DNA of 64,000 nucleotides from Pocillopora verrucosa (lineage: Eukaryota > Cnidaria > Anthozoa > Scleractinia > Pocilloporidae). The notes under the pieces are model-generated. The model searched no databases, was not told the origin of the DNA, and saw only the letters and a list, made by a program, of their open reading frames with translations. The DNA is taken from assembly GCF_036669915.1 (NCBI RefSeq), contig NC_089313.1:399085-463084 (forward strand). Direction: 5' to 3'. The translations under genes and the position numbers were made by a program. Position 1 is the stretch's first letter; every line of letters starts with the position of its first letter. This document shows positions 37,151-48,328 of the stretch, one piece after another.

Positions 37151-38666
37151 TCAATACACATTTTAGACATGTATGTGTTCAATTTTAGGCCACACTTGAT
37201 GCAGGTCGTATTGGTATTGCAGGGCAAGCATTAGGAATAGCCCAGGTAATAATACTGCACATGTATATCACTTACCTAGCACGCATAGTTTTTGTTTTCA
37301 TGATAGGTAATAGAGTAACTAATTAAGTGAAGATGCTGACGACTCAATCAGAGTTTTAAGCTTGGAATTTGCTGTCTGTATAGTATAGCATGAAAAGTTT
37401 ATAACATTAAGTAACATAAGGTAATTAAAGCAATATTATTGTCTTGGCACTGATCAAAGAACTTATCTGGTTTTTTAGGCTGCATTAGAATGTGCAATTG
37501 ACTATGCTCAAAAAAGGAGTGCCTTTGGACAGCCAATTGCAAGTTTACAGGGAATTCAGGTAATTACTGGTATTTTAAGGAAAACAGATCATCTTGATAG
37601 CCACACTAAAACTTGAGTATCAATAGAGGTAGTTATAATATTTAAATAGACAGAATTACATTAGTAGATCTCTGTAACACAAATTTCCTGTCTTTTTTTT
37701 TTATTACTGTATTCTCTAGATGAAGCTAGCTGATATGGAGGTAAAGTTAGACAGTGCTAGACTTCTGACTTGGAAAGCAGCAATGCTAAAAGATGCAGGA
37801 GAAAACTTCACTAAGGTATGCTTGATAAACATATCAAGATGGATCAATTTTTAAATCGTTTTTTGGTAAAAACAAAGATTCAAGCCTTGGACCCTTATGG
37901 TCTGATGCTGATAAGGATAAACACAATGGTTCAACCTTGAAATAACTGTAATCTTGAAAATTGTTTCTCAGGAGGCAGCAATGGCAAAACTTGCAGCATC
38001 TGAAGCTGCTACTTACATTTCTCATCAGGTATTTTTTATTTTTTCCATACACTTTTCAATAACCTTTAAATAATCAATAACTCAACTTGAAGTATTAGCT
38101 CACATTGATTTTTATTCATAGCTTCAATCACACTGGGTTTTGTTGTATTGTCATACAAAACAAAAAGCAAAACCACTTGTTGTTCATATTTTGGTTGACT
38201 CCATAGACCCTTTCAGTACAGAATGCATTAAATTCTCAGCATAAGGTTAATCCCCATAAAAGTTTTGTAATGAACATCATCACAATTAAGTCTTTTGTCA
38301 ATCTTATATACCCTTAGTGATGGTTTCCTTAAATAACAGCCTAACTTTTCTGCACTATGCTTATTTTTTGGTGTGTTTTCATTGGGGAGGTATTTGAAAT
38401 GTCAACAAGTGCAGTTTACGTTGGAAAAAAAAAATCTCCAATTGTATAGTACACATAATTCTGGATGGTTGCAACCTGAAGCAAAGATGATCATTTGATG
38501 TTTTTGTCTCCAGAGCATTCAAGTCCTTGGCGGTATGGGTTATGTTACTGATATGCCTGCTGAGAGGCATTATCGCGATGCAAGAATCACAGAGATTTAT
38601 GAAGGAACAAGTGAAGTGCAAAGAATTGTCATTGCTGCAAGACTTTTAAAAGAATATGAGCAATGA
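34349..38666 (+). CDS. ACADS: ACADS, short-chain acyl-CoA dehydrogenase
   Basis: Nine exons: 34349-34591, 35231-35380, 35724-35835, 36291-36613, 37189-37245, 37479-37559, 37720-37815, 37972-38028, 38514-38666. They give 423 residues (human 412). A basic mitochondrial leader ([16 protein letters not shown]) precedes [19 protein letters not shown]. The FAD/substrate signature is [20 protein letters not shown], followed by [23 protein letters not shown] and GGMGYV. The catalytic base Glu lies in [15 protein letters not shown], the typical SCAD position. The enzyme catalyses the first, FAD-dependent step of beta-oxidation of C4-C6 acyl-CoA in the mitochondrial matrix, passing electrons to ETF. 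No damage is seen. It is divergent from HSCB and tail-to-tail with LRRC43. Confidence 0.98.
35062..35110. repeat. Polypyrimidine C-rich tract
   Basis: CTCCCCCCCCACACTCC and CCCTCCCCCACCCCCTCCC in ACADS intron 1, a low-complexity C/T run. Confidence 0.8.
36862..37068. repeat. MITE-like palindromic repeat, family B copy 3
   Basis: Starts CTTTAACCCCTAAGAGTGAC and ends GGTGTTATGGGGGTTAAA, with CAAATTCTCCATGTCATCAC inside, matching the copy at 20766. Lies in an ACADS intron, right beside the (TA)n tract. Confidence 0.75.
37092..37148. repeat. (TA)n microsatellite
   Basis: About 25 TA dinucleotides in an ACADS intron, 40 bp upstream of the exon at 37189. Confidence 0.95.
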
Positions 38667-39229
38667 TAAAGTAAAATAGAATATTAAATAGAGATTTGAT
38701 GGTTGATAACAATAGTATTCTGGCAGTTAACATCAATGAACTGGAATAGACCAAGGATTTTCAGAAACATTATTAGCCCATTCAATCTGGTGATGGTGCT
38801 GATGAGTTGTGCAAGTCTTTGTTTGATAAGCACTGCAATAATCATTGGCCAGCAATCAGAACTGTACATAACACTTCTCAAACTTCACAAAATGTTTCCC
38901 AAAGTAAGTATTTTTACTGTACTTTACTTGTACTTTTCAGAATTTTAATTTTTTCATTCTTTTCTATTCTTGACTCTGGTAAACAAGGCTCATGAAAGTG
39001 ATGGAGTAGCATCTGATAACATGGAGGGCAGTAATTTATCTATAAAACAAAACGAAGTTGAGATAGTTTTATGTACAAAACCTACACTTTTAGACATGTG
39101 CTTCACAATTCTGTGTTGATATAATGAAAAATACAACTATTGAACAGTTGGGTGTAAAAAATTAAATACATTTTTAATTAAATTAATTGTTAATGATTCT
39201 TTCCTTTGGTGGGGTACAAGGAGGTGACC
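38667..39229. other. Tail-to-tail gap ACADS/LRRC43
   Basis: 3' untranslated sequence of converging genes. No further feature is seen. Confidence 0.6.
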
Positions 39230-42200
39230 TTAGTTTTGTTCTGTGTGAGAGGGGATGCCTTGTGGTAAAAACTCTTGTGCAGCTTCCCTGGCAGATTTCC
39301 AGTAATGAAGTTTGATCTGCACTTGTATTGTCAATGGTGGTGGAGAAGTTGATTCTTCCTCACCTTCCACAATTTCCTCCTGTTTATCTTTTTCTTTTGT
39401 TTTTTTATCATCTTTGCTTGACCTTCCTTGGCCGCCTTTTGCTTTTCCTGGAGTACCTGCACGTTGGTTCCCTTTCAATGGCTTATCAGTAGAATCTAAA
39501 GAGAAAAATAAACTCACTTTCTCACAAGTCTTATTTATAACAAAACCAGAGGCTACATGGCCCATGTACTGTTAATGATTGTGTGCAGCATAATGTGATA
39601 GAGTAATGCTACTCTCCTACTCTGCCCCAGGCTGGATGTTAGTTCATCACCGCTAGCCTCTTAGTACTTGTCACATTTTTTGGATAGAGAAGTTTTACCC
39701 ATGTACACTCCTGAGTGCAGAGAGGCAATATGAAGGTGAAGTGTCTTGCCCAGGAACACAACAAAGGGACCATGTCAGGGCTCTACCTAGAGTTCTTAAT
39801 CTGGACTCATGCACACTAACCTCTAGGCCACTACATATCACTGAAAACCACCACACACCAAGTTTTAACTAACCTTTGCTCTGCCTCTTCTTGTCACTAA
39901 CATCAGACTTGGAACCAGATCCTGCATCTTTTCTATCACTATCTCCGGTCTCCTCTCCCCCTTCACATACACTCTCTGTTTCCACTTCCAGTTCTCCTTC
40001 CAGTAAAGAATTCAGTGGAACTTGACAAGATCCCAGTATGTAGTGAGTTCTTGGAAGCTCGAATAACTCCATATCTTCCTGTTTATTTTTCTTGCCTTTT
40101 CCATCCTTGGCCTGGAAATTTAAATTAAAAATTTACATTGTGTTGTTTGGAAGATTTAATTCAGGCACTCGTCCCATAAACATTCACATTTGCGTTAATC
40201 CTTTAAGTCCCACTAGTGACCCAGAGAGAATTTCTCCTTACACTATCAGTACAATATCAATCAGACAAGTTATGAGAATAAAGAAAAATTTCAATCAGGG
40301 GATTATTGGTAGATCCAATTCCAAATTCTTCAAACTAACACCATATGAATTGTAAAGCAGGCAGTAAGGAGAATTACTTGAGATCTTAGGAGTTAAAAGG
40401 TTAAAAAAGAGGCTTTGAATTCCCATTGAAAGTCAGCTTTTCAGGTTCACACATCAGAACATAACCAATATTCCAGTGGAGGATAATCAAACTAAATATG
40501 GAAAGCACACACAACCTTGAAGAAAAAACTTCTTTCCTTAGTTATGAAATTTTTTCTGAGGAATAGTTGATTCAATTACAAACCTTCTCTTTTGGTTTTG
40601 CTGACTCTTTTCTCTTCTCCTTGCTGGGAACTTTCTGCATTTTACTTCCTGGTCGACCTGGGTAGAGAGAAGAGAAAATATTTAATCAACTATTATCCAA
40701 AATACTCATACATTGCAATAATTCATTACTAAATAAATAAGTTTGTTTAATACTGATGGGTTTGAGTGATAAATCTTCCTAACAACAACTTGATTTTGAA
40801 GTTATATATATGCCACTCACAAAAAACAGCAGATTAGAGTACATTGCCATGAAAACCTCACACCAGCATCCAGAGCACTGTCTCAACAGGCTTCCTTTTT
40901 TTAAATTGAGTTGTAATAATTTGCATTTTGCCTCTTAGCTGAAAATAGCATTGGAAATCAAGAGAGATTGAGAAGTGCAAATTTTTTCACGGTAGTAGCA
41001 CCACAAAGAAGTGTGTTATCTTACTTTTAGCTGAAGCTGGTAGCTTGGTTTCTTCACTCTGTGCTGTTGCATTAGGGTCCTCCACAACATACATGTGTTT
41101 GGTTTTAACAACAGTGAAAGTTATTCCATCTTTAATGAAGTCTCTCAATTGGACCAACAAACGAGTGTGGAACTTCTTGCTGTAGTCAAGTTCTATACAG
41201 TCCTCATTCCATGGTAAACTTCTTGTTGCTACTGATTGGAACAAACCTGTAAGGAATAATATATTATTGATAATGAATTAATGCAAAGAAAAACATCATT
41301 AGAATGCCTGTAAATTGCATTAAGATTCAGCATTTCTGCCCATTGCTCCATATATCAACCATGGGATGATTCTCTGGCATAGAACTGCTTCTAACTTCTG
41401 ACACCCAAGTGAATTAATTTTGAGAGATTAATATTTAGGGAGCAGTAATAGGTTAGGTTGCAAAGGATCATCAGTTATGTTGCCTATTTTTGTGTAAAAT
41501 AAATTCCCATGCAAGATCAATAACCTAATCTTACCATCAGAGGCAAAAGAACTGGGTACCCTCACTGAGGAAAAAAACAGTACTGAACAGCCACAAATGT
41601 TACATTAGATAGAGAAAAATCAATATTGTACTGAGGGTGGGGAGAGAGAGAGGCAATTAATAATACAGCCAAGTAAGGAGAAAAGACTTGTCAATGTTGG
41701 CAAGTCATTCACTCATAGACCATTAGAGCTATGATCCAAATTAAAAACATTCCAGTTTAACTATAATTATCAACAAACTAACTTACCAGAGTTTTCATTA
41801 GGTTCATTTTCTTCAACTGTGCCTTCTTCCTGGACTTCGCTCTGTGCATCATCTGCAGTGATGGAGATGGTTGGTACTGACAGGGCAGGTGATTCACACA
41901 ACCCAGTTGTGGGTGCACTTTTAAGGAAGTGGAATTCTACATGATATTTGTGTTCAGTCTTGGGGTAGTCTGTATTTATTTCAGGATCCTGTAGAACAAA
42001 AGTCATTTGAAATGTAATGGTAGTAGCACTGGTTACACAATAGCTGTTCCTAACTGATAGAGTGTCCTGCACTACACCCCCATTTTATAACAAATTAATA
42101 CCAGCATGTCAACTTAGAAAAGATGCTCAATATCACAAATTTTTGTGGTCACCCTCTAGTTGATAACCTTGTCTGTTTTTGTAACATTTTCCAAGATAAC

Positions 42201-45200
42201 AAATTCAAACCACAAGGTGAAGTTTTATGATAATGGGGGTTAAAGGATTAAAAATGTATTTTGATCTGGAGGAAGTAAAATCATTGGGTGATAAGTGAGC
42301 TGGCCTTGAAGTTGAGAGGGTCTGAGTTCAAACCCTAAACTTTTCAGTATAGAGCAATCTTATTCAATACACCCTCTCCAACCAGTAGTAATAGCAGTCA
42401 GTTTAAACTGACCTCAATCTCTGGAGGTATTTTAACACCTTTAATGTTCTTAATGGACACCAGTATCTGAGCATCATCAACTGGAACATCTGAAAAAGAT
42501 CAATGAGTATTCTTAAGATTTACCTAGTGCCATATGCTTGATGTTACTTTACTTTTAATACTATCACTTATGGTAATACTTCTAAAATTTAATGATCAAT
42601 ACCTTTCAAATGGAGAGAAACAGAGGCCTACCTTTCAGTTTTGAGAGCCCCTTAAAAAAATGCTTTTCATCAGCTGATATTCTGATATCATCCAGAATTG
42701 TCAGTTGACGAATGGAGTCAATTGTGTAACCACGGTAACCTGGTACAAGCTGCAAAAATTAATGCAAGACACTTAGTTTAGGAAACAATTGAAAATCAAA
42801 TGACACTATCATCTGCTAAGCAGCTGTGCAAGTTCAACCCAGAGAACTGTGTCTTCCTGATAACTTGAAGCTTGTCTCTCCTAAGGACCCTTCTGATTTA
42901 AAATCAAAATGCCTCTTACGTGCCAATGTTAACAAATTGATGGCAAAATTTTATAAAAATATACCTAGCAATGAAATACACCAATTTTTTTCTCAAAATG
43001 CTGTTCTACAAGAGTCATACCCAGGGAAGGTAGAATAGCAAATATTTGAAAACTTACTGCTAAAGGATTTCCTTGAAGAACAAGGTTCTTCAGTTTTGGT
43101 AGCGTTTTGAGCACATTGATGGTGTTGTATAAATCTGCAAGATTATTGAAGCTTAAATCCAGAGATAAGAGTTGTGGCCTAAATAGGAAATCAAGGAAAA
43201 AAAAAGTTTTAATAATCTTTTAAAAGCAGTTTGTCTGTAGTTTTCATCTGATGACCACATAGACTAAATATGAATTAAGTAACTTTCAAAATTCCTAGAG
43301 TCATGTACAAAAATTCTTTTTTTAAATATATATTGATGTGTTCCCCCTGGGTGAAAAAAAGGCACTTGTCAGGGTCAGGTTTCCTAACCAAGAACCACAA
43401 TGATCCAGCTGGAGAATGAACATGTACCTTATTCCTAAGTTCAGTAAACTAATAATTAGGACAGGTGTGGACAAGGTTGTGATTTACTTGTTTTTAAAGT
43501 GAGAATGGCTTCAAGCGAGAGCATGAAGCCAGTATTAGTTTGCAAAGAGATTGATAACCATTGGGTAAAGAGTTTGTCCAGCATCTAATATAGTTAGATG
43601 TGAAAATGTTGTGATAAGTACCATGAATTTGCTTTCATACGTCCTGTGATAGAAGAAATCAGATTGTAGCTGATTCCCAGATGGATAAGGGGTGGGGGGG
43701 ATACACACAAAGGACTGATGTCTGAGATTTGATTGGCTGCAAGTTCCAACTCCTGGAAATAGAAAACAGTGAATAGTTTGAATTTTAGGCTCTCGATTTC
43801 AATTTATTAAGTAAAAATTACACCGTTAGGACATCCTCAACTTCCACAGACCTTTAGCTTTCATGATGTTCTTTATTTTTTCATCAATTTTAAACAGAGG
43901 AGATAAAGTAGAATTGTAAAAAATATAAATATTTTTTGGTTTCTTCTATTTAACCATATTTCTTAATCATTATGAGGTGAATATAAGGAACATACCTCTA
44001 ATCCCTTTGGAAGTCTCTTTGAATCAATATTCCTGATTAAATTTGCACTCAAGGTAAGTTGTTTTAGATTTCTCAGTTGAAGAAGACCATCATCAATTTC
44101 AGTGACCTGATTAAATAGACACAATATGACTTATGAATGGAAATTGACCAACAATGATTTTTGGCTTAAAAACACTACTAAAATATTACTAGTAATCAAA
44201 TGAAATTTGCTCTAAAAAACCCATAAATTAGATATCATTTGTTACAACAATCAACAATACATGAAATTCCATTAAAAATTCATGTGATACTTATTTCACT
44301 TTTTTTAGTAAGACAGAACACATACATTGTCTATTACTACAGAGCTGATCTTAGCAATAGCTTTGATCATTCAATAACAGTATATTATCAGTAGAAAACA
44401 GGCAGTACTTATACTGGATATTCAAAAAATTGTTTTAATTTAATTTTCATTATCAAGTTGACAAGTATTGGTAAATTAAACGACAAGACATGATGTAACC
44501 ACCTTTTTATCAACAATTCTAAGGGACTTAAAGAATTTCAGAATAAAAGCTTCTGTAAGTTTATCTGGTGTCTTGACAGCAATTTCACGCAAACTCTCAG
44601 CTTCACTGCTCCATGTACAATCCACACCATAAGGACTCTTTACAGCCAGCTCTTGAAGACTTTCAACTGTCTCCAACTGAGCACTGTTTTCTATCAAGGA
44701 ACAGGAAAAAAAAGAAATAATTGCAAGATACAGGACCTCTACTTTTTTTCTGAATGAATGAATGAATAAGTGAATTTTTTCATTTATATGCATATAAATT
44801 AATTAAGGAATGAATGTCAGTATTTATTTCCTGTAGAACAGGGTGATTTAGTATTATCAAATGAGTTGATAATATATATTAACCACTGTAAAGAGTTTAA
44901 AAGTTGATGTTTCAAGCATTAGCCCTTTGTCAGAGCGATTGAATTGCTAATGCTCAAAGCCTCCGCTTTTGAAATCTTTACGGTGGCCAATTTGCATTAT
45001 CAACTGGGTTGATAACACTAAATTACCCTGTGTAACATCTCCCACTGACGCAGCTCCACAGTTTCTCTAAAAACTTGCCCCCTTCATTTATTGCATGTGC
45101 CTACTATAAAGCAGTGATGAAATCTCCGAATGGGGACAGTTCATCATACATAGAAAAAAACAAAATCTAACTATTTTAGTTTATAGTGAAACTGGCTGGA

Positions 45201-45953
45201 ATTGTTAAAAATGTACTGAAGTTGTTTCTGCAATTACGATTTTGACGTACGCGTTACAGTGCCTTACATTGATGCAATTAATGAAAATGTAGCTTGAAAG
45301 AAAAAGTATTTTGGAGGTATATGTATTAAAAAGAGGAAAGGGATTTCAGAAGTTCACGTTTAAGAGAGAGTCAAGAAAACCAACAGTTTGGTACGTACAT
45401 GTACATAATTATGTAGACAGTTGATCTATTTTAGCAGCCATGTATAAAGAATATCCTTCTGTTCAAAAGAAGTACATGAACTATATGAATTATGCTGGCA
45501 ATGGTAAAGATTTGGGACAAGGGAACTTTCCAGTAGAAAAATTGTTGATTTCTCGGCCCCAAATTTCCCTACCAAGTTTGCAAAATCTCTTACACGTACT
45601 TACTTCGTAGCTAGTTACCTGCTAAAATGGCTGGTACTGTTGCAGATGATCTTGTGCCCTTCAGTATACCAGTGCTCTTCAAACTTATATTACTGCTAAC
45701 ATTAGGCGCTCTCTTATATCAAAATGAAACAAATAGTTTAGTCTCAGATCATATCTTCACGCAAACGTTTCTCTACAAAATGTGCAATCTATTAATTTAG
45801 AAACAGAGTGTCATGTTATTTTTAAGCCTAATACAATTTCAAATTTCTGCTCACCCAACTTCCATAGCCACAAGGAAATTCTCGGATGCATAAAGTGTTG
45901 AGCTGCGAGTGAAACGCAGCAGTAACGTTAAAGGAGGGAAAGCTTTCGGTCAT
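39230..45953 (-). CDS. LRRC43: LRRC43, leucine-rich repeat protein 43
   Basis: Fourteen exons on the minus strand: 45953-45855, 45712-45619, 44690-44503, 44106-43996, 43752-43622, 43178-43058, 42749-42632, 42489-42413, 41988-41787, 41564-41535, 41246-41025, 40657-40584, 40111-39874, 39495-39230. They give 656 residues, the same as human LRRC43. Matching stretches include [83 protein letters not shown] and the end [19 protein letters not shown]. The N-terminal half has leucine-rich repeats. The C-terminal half has a Lys/Glu-rich low-complexity region. The family is associated with motile cilia and testis expression, and its molecular role is poorly known. Exon 2 is the least certain (weak acceptor). 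The start at 45953 is the first in-frame ATG. It is divergent from TSSC4. Confidence 0.93.
40197..40404. repeat. MITE-like palindromic repeat, family C copy 2
   Basis: Starts AATCCTTTAAGTCCCACTAG and ends CTTAGGAGTTAAAAGGTTAA. Inner TTTCTCCTTACACTATCA and AGTAAGGAGAATTACTTGAG form an inverted pair. LRRC43 intron. Confidence 0.75.
44841..45085. repeat. Foldback repeat, copy 2 (reverse orientation, diverged)
   Basis: Arms ATTAACCACTGTAAAGAG and CTTTACGGTGGCCAATTTGC flank ATTAGCCCTTTGTCAGAGCG. The right end GTTTCTCTAAAAACTTGCCC is the reverse complement of the family head. LRRC43 intron 2. Confidence 0.8.
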
Positions 45954-46110
45954 GTTAGTGTTATAACTATTTTTAAATTCTGTCCGCCATTTTGGTTGCC
46001 ATCTAAACACTCAAGAACGAGGCGGTTGTTTCCAAGCGAGGGAAAACGAGGAGGTCTGGAATCCAATATGGCGGAAAGGACGTGCGATCGGTGATCTCAA
46101 GGATAGTGTA
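45954..46110. promoter_or_regulatory. Bidirectional promoter LRRC43/TSSC4
   Basis: 157 bp between start codons. Three YY1-like sites lie here: TCCGCCATTTTGG at 45983, CCAATATGGCGG at 46063 and GTAATGGCGGAG over the TSSC4 start. Confidence 0.75.
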
Positions 46111-46827
46111 ATGGCGGAGAAAAAGGAGGATTTTCTACGAATATCTGGGGATAGTGATTTCCAGGGTCGCAGTAATTCCATATTTGGATGCCTAGACAAG
46201 CTTGAACCAGAACAAAAAGCTGATGATATTGAAATCGAGCGTAAACCACATGGCGCTCGTCTGCCGAGTCGGCCAAGACGTGTGCCAGATCATATTTTGC
46301 ACCCTGAGAAATGGACCAAATACAGTCTGGAGGAAGATGGGAGTGATAAGATTCCTGGAATGTCTGGTGATGCACTAAATAGACACGCTGCTCTCTCTTT
46401 TATGGATGAGATCCGCAATAGGAAAGAAAATGCTCCAAAAGAAAATTCAGAGTCCGATGTGGAGATGACTGAAAAACATGTGTTCTCGAAATCAGCCATT
46501 AAGCATAAAATGGAGGTCGATGAGACACCTCCCCGCTCACAGATTGTGGAGGGTGTGAACGTTATGGCGGAATATGTAGTTGGACGATCTCGGGCCAAAG
46601 TTCCCAAAACACAGCTGTCTTCAGCTGAGAACCCACTTCGGTCTCCCGAGGATTCGGTCGAACTTGATCACTTGCAAGACCAGGAAGCTTCCGACGATTC
46701 CACAGAGAAGACAGAAAATGTATCTGATTCTGCAACAGTAGAAAAACAAGAAGGATCATTTTTGAAAAGAAAGGTCAAGGTTCGCAGGGGATTGCGCGAA
46801 CGGAAATCAACAGAAGATGATGAATGA
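46111..46827 (+). CDS. TSSC4: TSSC4, U5 snRNP assembly factor
   Basis: A single uninterrupted exon of 238 residues (human 329). The conserved core VPDHILHPEKWTKYSLEE lies at residues 58-75. It is preceded by SNSIFGCLDKL, the counterpart of the vertebrate SRDIFDCLE motif. The rest is charged and probably disordered, ending in basic KRKVKVRRGLRERKS. Human TSSC4 is an intrinsically disordered chaperone that binds PRPF8 and helps assemble the U5 and tri-snRNP. The gene starts ATGGCGGAG in a good context, is divergent from LRRC43 and is tail-to-tail with RABL3. Two AATAAA signals follow. Confidence 0.9.
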   Translation: MAEKKEDFLRISGDSDFQGRSNSIFGCLDKLEPEQKADDIEIERKPHGARLPSRPRRVPDHILHPEKWTKYSLEEDGSDKIPGMSGDALNRHAALSFMDEIRNRKENAPKENSESDVEMTEKHVFSKSAIKHKMEVDETPPRSQIVEGVNVMAEYVVGRSRAKVPKTQLSSAENPLRSPEDSVELDHLQDQEASDDSTEKTENVSDSATVEKQEGSFLKRKVKVRRGLRERKSTEDDE

Positions 46828-47426
46828 TTCGTTCATCCAGTCATGTCATATTTACCTTCTCTTTGAAAAAGGAAAATACCATGTAATATAGTCATTGGTT
46901 CGGTATATCCATTGGATTAAAGGATCTTGGGTTATTTATAAGATGACATGTCCAGCGAAAAGAATGAAACTTTTGTCTTTGTTTAACCATTGGTTTGCAA
47001 TCAATTTCAACCACAATTTATTTCCTGGAATCCTCATATATATCACCTAATCAAGGTGTTAGGTACATTGTAATGTGGTAAAATAAACAACCCTTTTACA
47101 CAGTCAGAAGGTCAGGAAAACCACAGAAATTGCAAATGACAAAATAAAAGAATTTCAGTATAACCCAATTCTCAGTCATATATCTATGTGAATTTTCAAA
47201 ACATAATCTGTGAAAGCGAGAGTTTACTGAAAATAAATCCATCTAGCTCAACAAGTTACATTAAATTCAGTGGCCCTTGATAAGCAGTCAGCTGAGGGGC
47301 TAAATATATTTGACAAAGCAAGGAAAAAAAAGAGGCTAATTTTAGGTTTGTTGAAAGAAACTTCTTCCAGAGGAATTTACAATTAAATGTGATCTAATCA
47401 CTGCAGTCTTCTTCCTGAAAGAATGT
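46828..47426. other. Tail-to-tail gap TSSC4/RABL3
   Basis: 3' untranslated sequence of both genes. AATAAA at 47082 and 47143 (plus sense) is set against TTTATT at about 47017 (minus sense), so the two 3' ends may overlap. Confidence 0.55.
47082..47148 (+). terminator. Likely TSSC4 poly(A) signals (two AATAAA)
   Basis: AATAAA at 47082-47087 and again at 47143-47148, about 255 and 316 nt after the TSSC4 stop. Confidence 0.5.
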
Positions 47427-48188
47427 TTAAACCATTTTACGTTTACTTGAACGATCATAAAATTTAGGTGATTCGGCAAGACCAGTTGACTGCTGGACTT
47501 GTGGCATTTCACGGGAATAGAATCGCCTCTCAATTACTTTATCAAAGAAAGCATTCAGCTTTCTGGCATTGAGAGATCCAGATTTAAGTTGTCTTATATC
47601 AGTAGAGTTCAGATTTATCATGTCAGCTCCAATTTCCTCTGCAAGATTCAATCCCCTGGATGAGGTAAGAATTCTTGCAGTTCCTGCCTGATCTAGTTTA
47701 GTACCCACAATTATGACAGGAATTTGGTTTCCAGCAAACTGCTCTGAGTCATAACCTTCTCCTATGTCAATTGAGAACTCAAACCAACTGTCTCTGTTTG
47801 AAGGCTGTTTTTGTGGCTGCTTAGCGCTAAAGGAGCCATTCCCTTCTTTCCCAGACCCTAACACTTCTGCTAACCAACGCCTTAGATTTGTGAATGACTT
47901 CTTGTTGGTCAAATCATGAACAAGGATCAATCCATTGACGCCATTATAAAATATCGACCGGCTGTTTTCATGGTTTGCAGAGCCTCCAACATCCCAGAAC
48001 TCCAAGAAAAAACTTTTCGTTGCTGGCGTTCCTTCTTTGTAGTCATACAATTTTACCTCTGCAGTACATCCTATTGTCCATCCTGGAGTTGAAAGACATT
48101 CATCGTGACATATATGATGAACCAAAGACGTTTTTCCGACTCCGGAATCACCAACTACTAAAATCTTAACCTTTTCCAAAGCAGCCAT
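47427..48188 (-). CDS. RABL3: RABL3, Rab-like small GTPase 3 (intronless)
   Basis: One exon encodes 253 residues (human 236). The P-loop GDSGVGKT is at residues 13-20, followed by GWTIGC, the diverged switch II WDVGGS at 65-70 instead of WDTAGQ, HDLTNKKS at 90-97 and the G4 motif GTKLD at 161-165. NLRRWLAEVL and FFDKVIERRFYSRE are also typical. There is no C-terminal prenylation Cys, as in other RABL3 proteins. RABL3 dimerises and modulates RAS prenylation in vertebrates. Human RABL3 has several introns and here there are none, so intron loss or replacement by a retrocopy is possible, though the gene keeps its own promoter. It is divergent from MPST. Confidence 0.95.
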   Translation of the reverse strand: MAALEKVKILVVGDSGVGKTSLVHHICHDECLSTPGWTIGCTAEVKLYDYKEGTPATKSFFLEFWDVGGSANHENSRSIFYNGVNGLILVHDLTNKKSFTNLRRWLAEVLGSGKEGNGSFSAKQPQKQPSNRDSWFEFSIDIGEGYDSEQFAGNQIPVIIVGTKLDQAGTARILTSSRGLNLAEEIGADMINLNSTDIRQLKSGSLNARKLNAFFDKVIERRFYSREMPQVQQSTGLAESPKFYDRSSKRKMV

Positions 48189-48328
48189 TTTGACACGTCT
48201 CTTAGCGTAGAGTCTGGGGACTAGTCACCAGTATTTCTTTTCCTTATCCAACGTTTAGAACGTGGAACGCCGTGTAAATCTCGAATCAATTTTATTGTAT
48301 TTGGGGTACTTGTTTTCTCTTCGTCACT
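48189..48328. promoter_or_regulatory. Bidirectional promoter RABL3/MPST
   Basis: 140 bp between start codons. GCAGCCATTTTGAC at 48181-48194 is a YY1-like site over the RABL3 start. No TATA box is seen. Confidence 0.7.

Noticed and set aside
45828-46010. Longer LRRC43 N-terminus beginning at 46010
   Set aside because: The codon at 46010 is GTG, not ATG; the first in-frame ATG is at 45953 and fits the human alignment.
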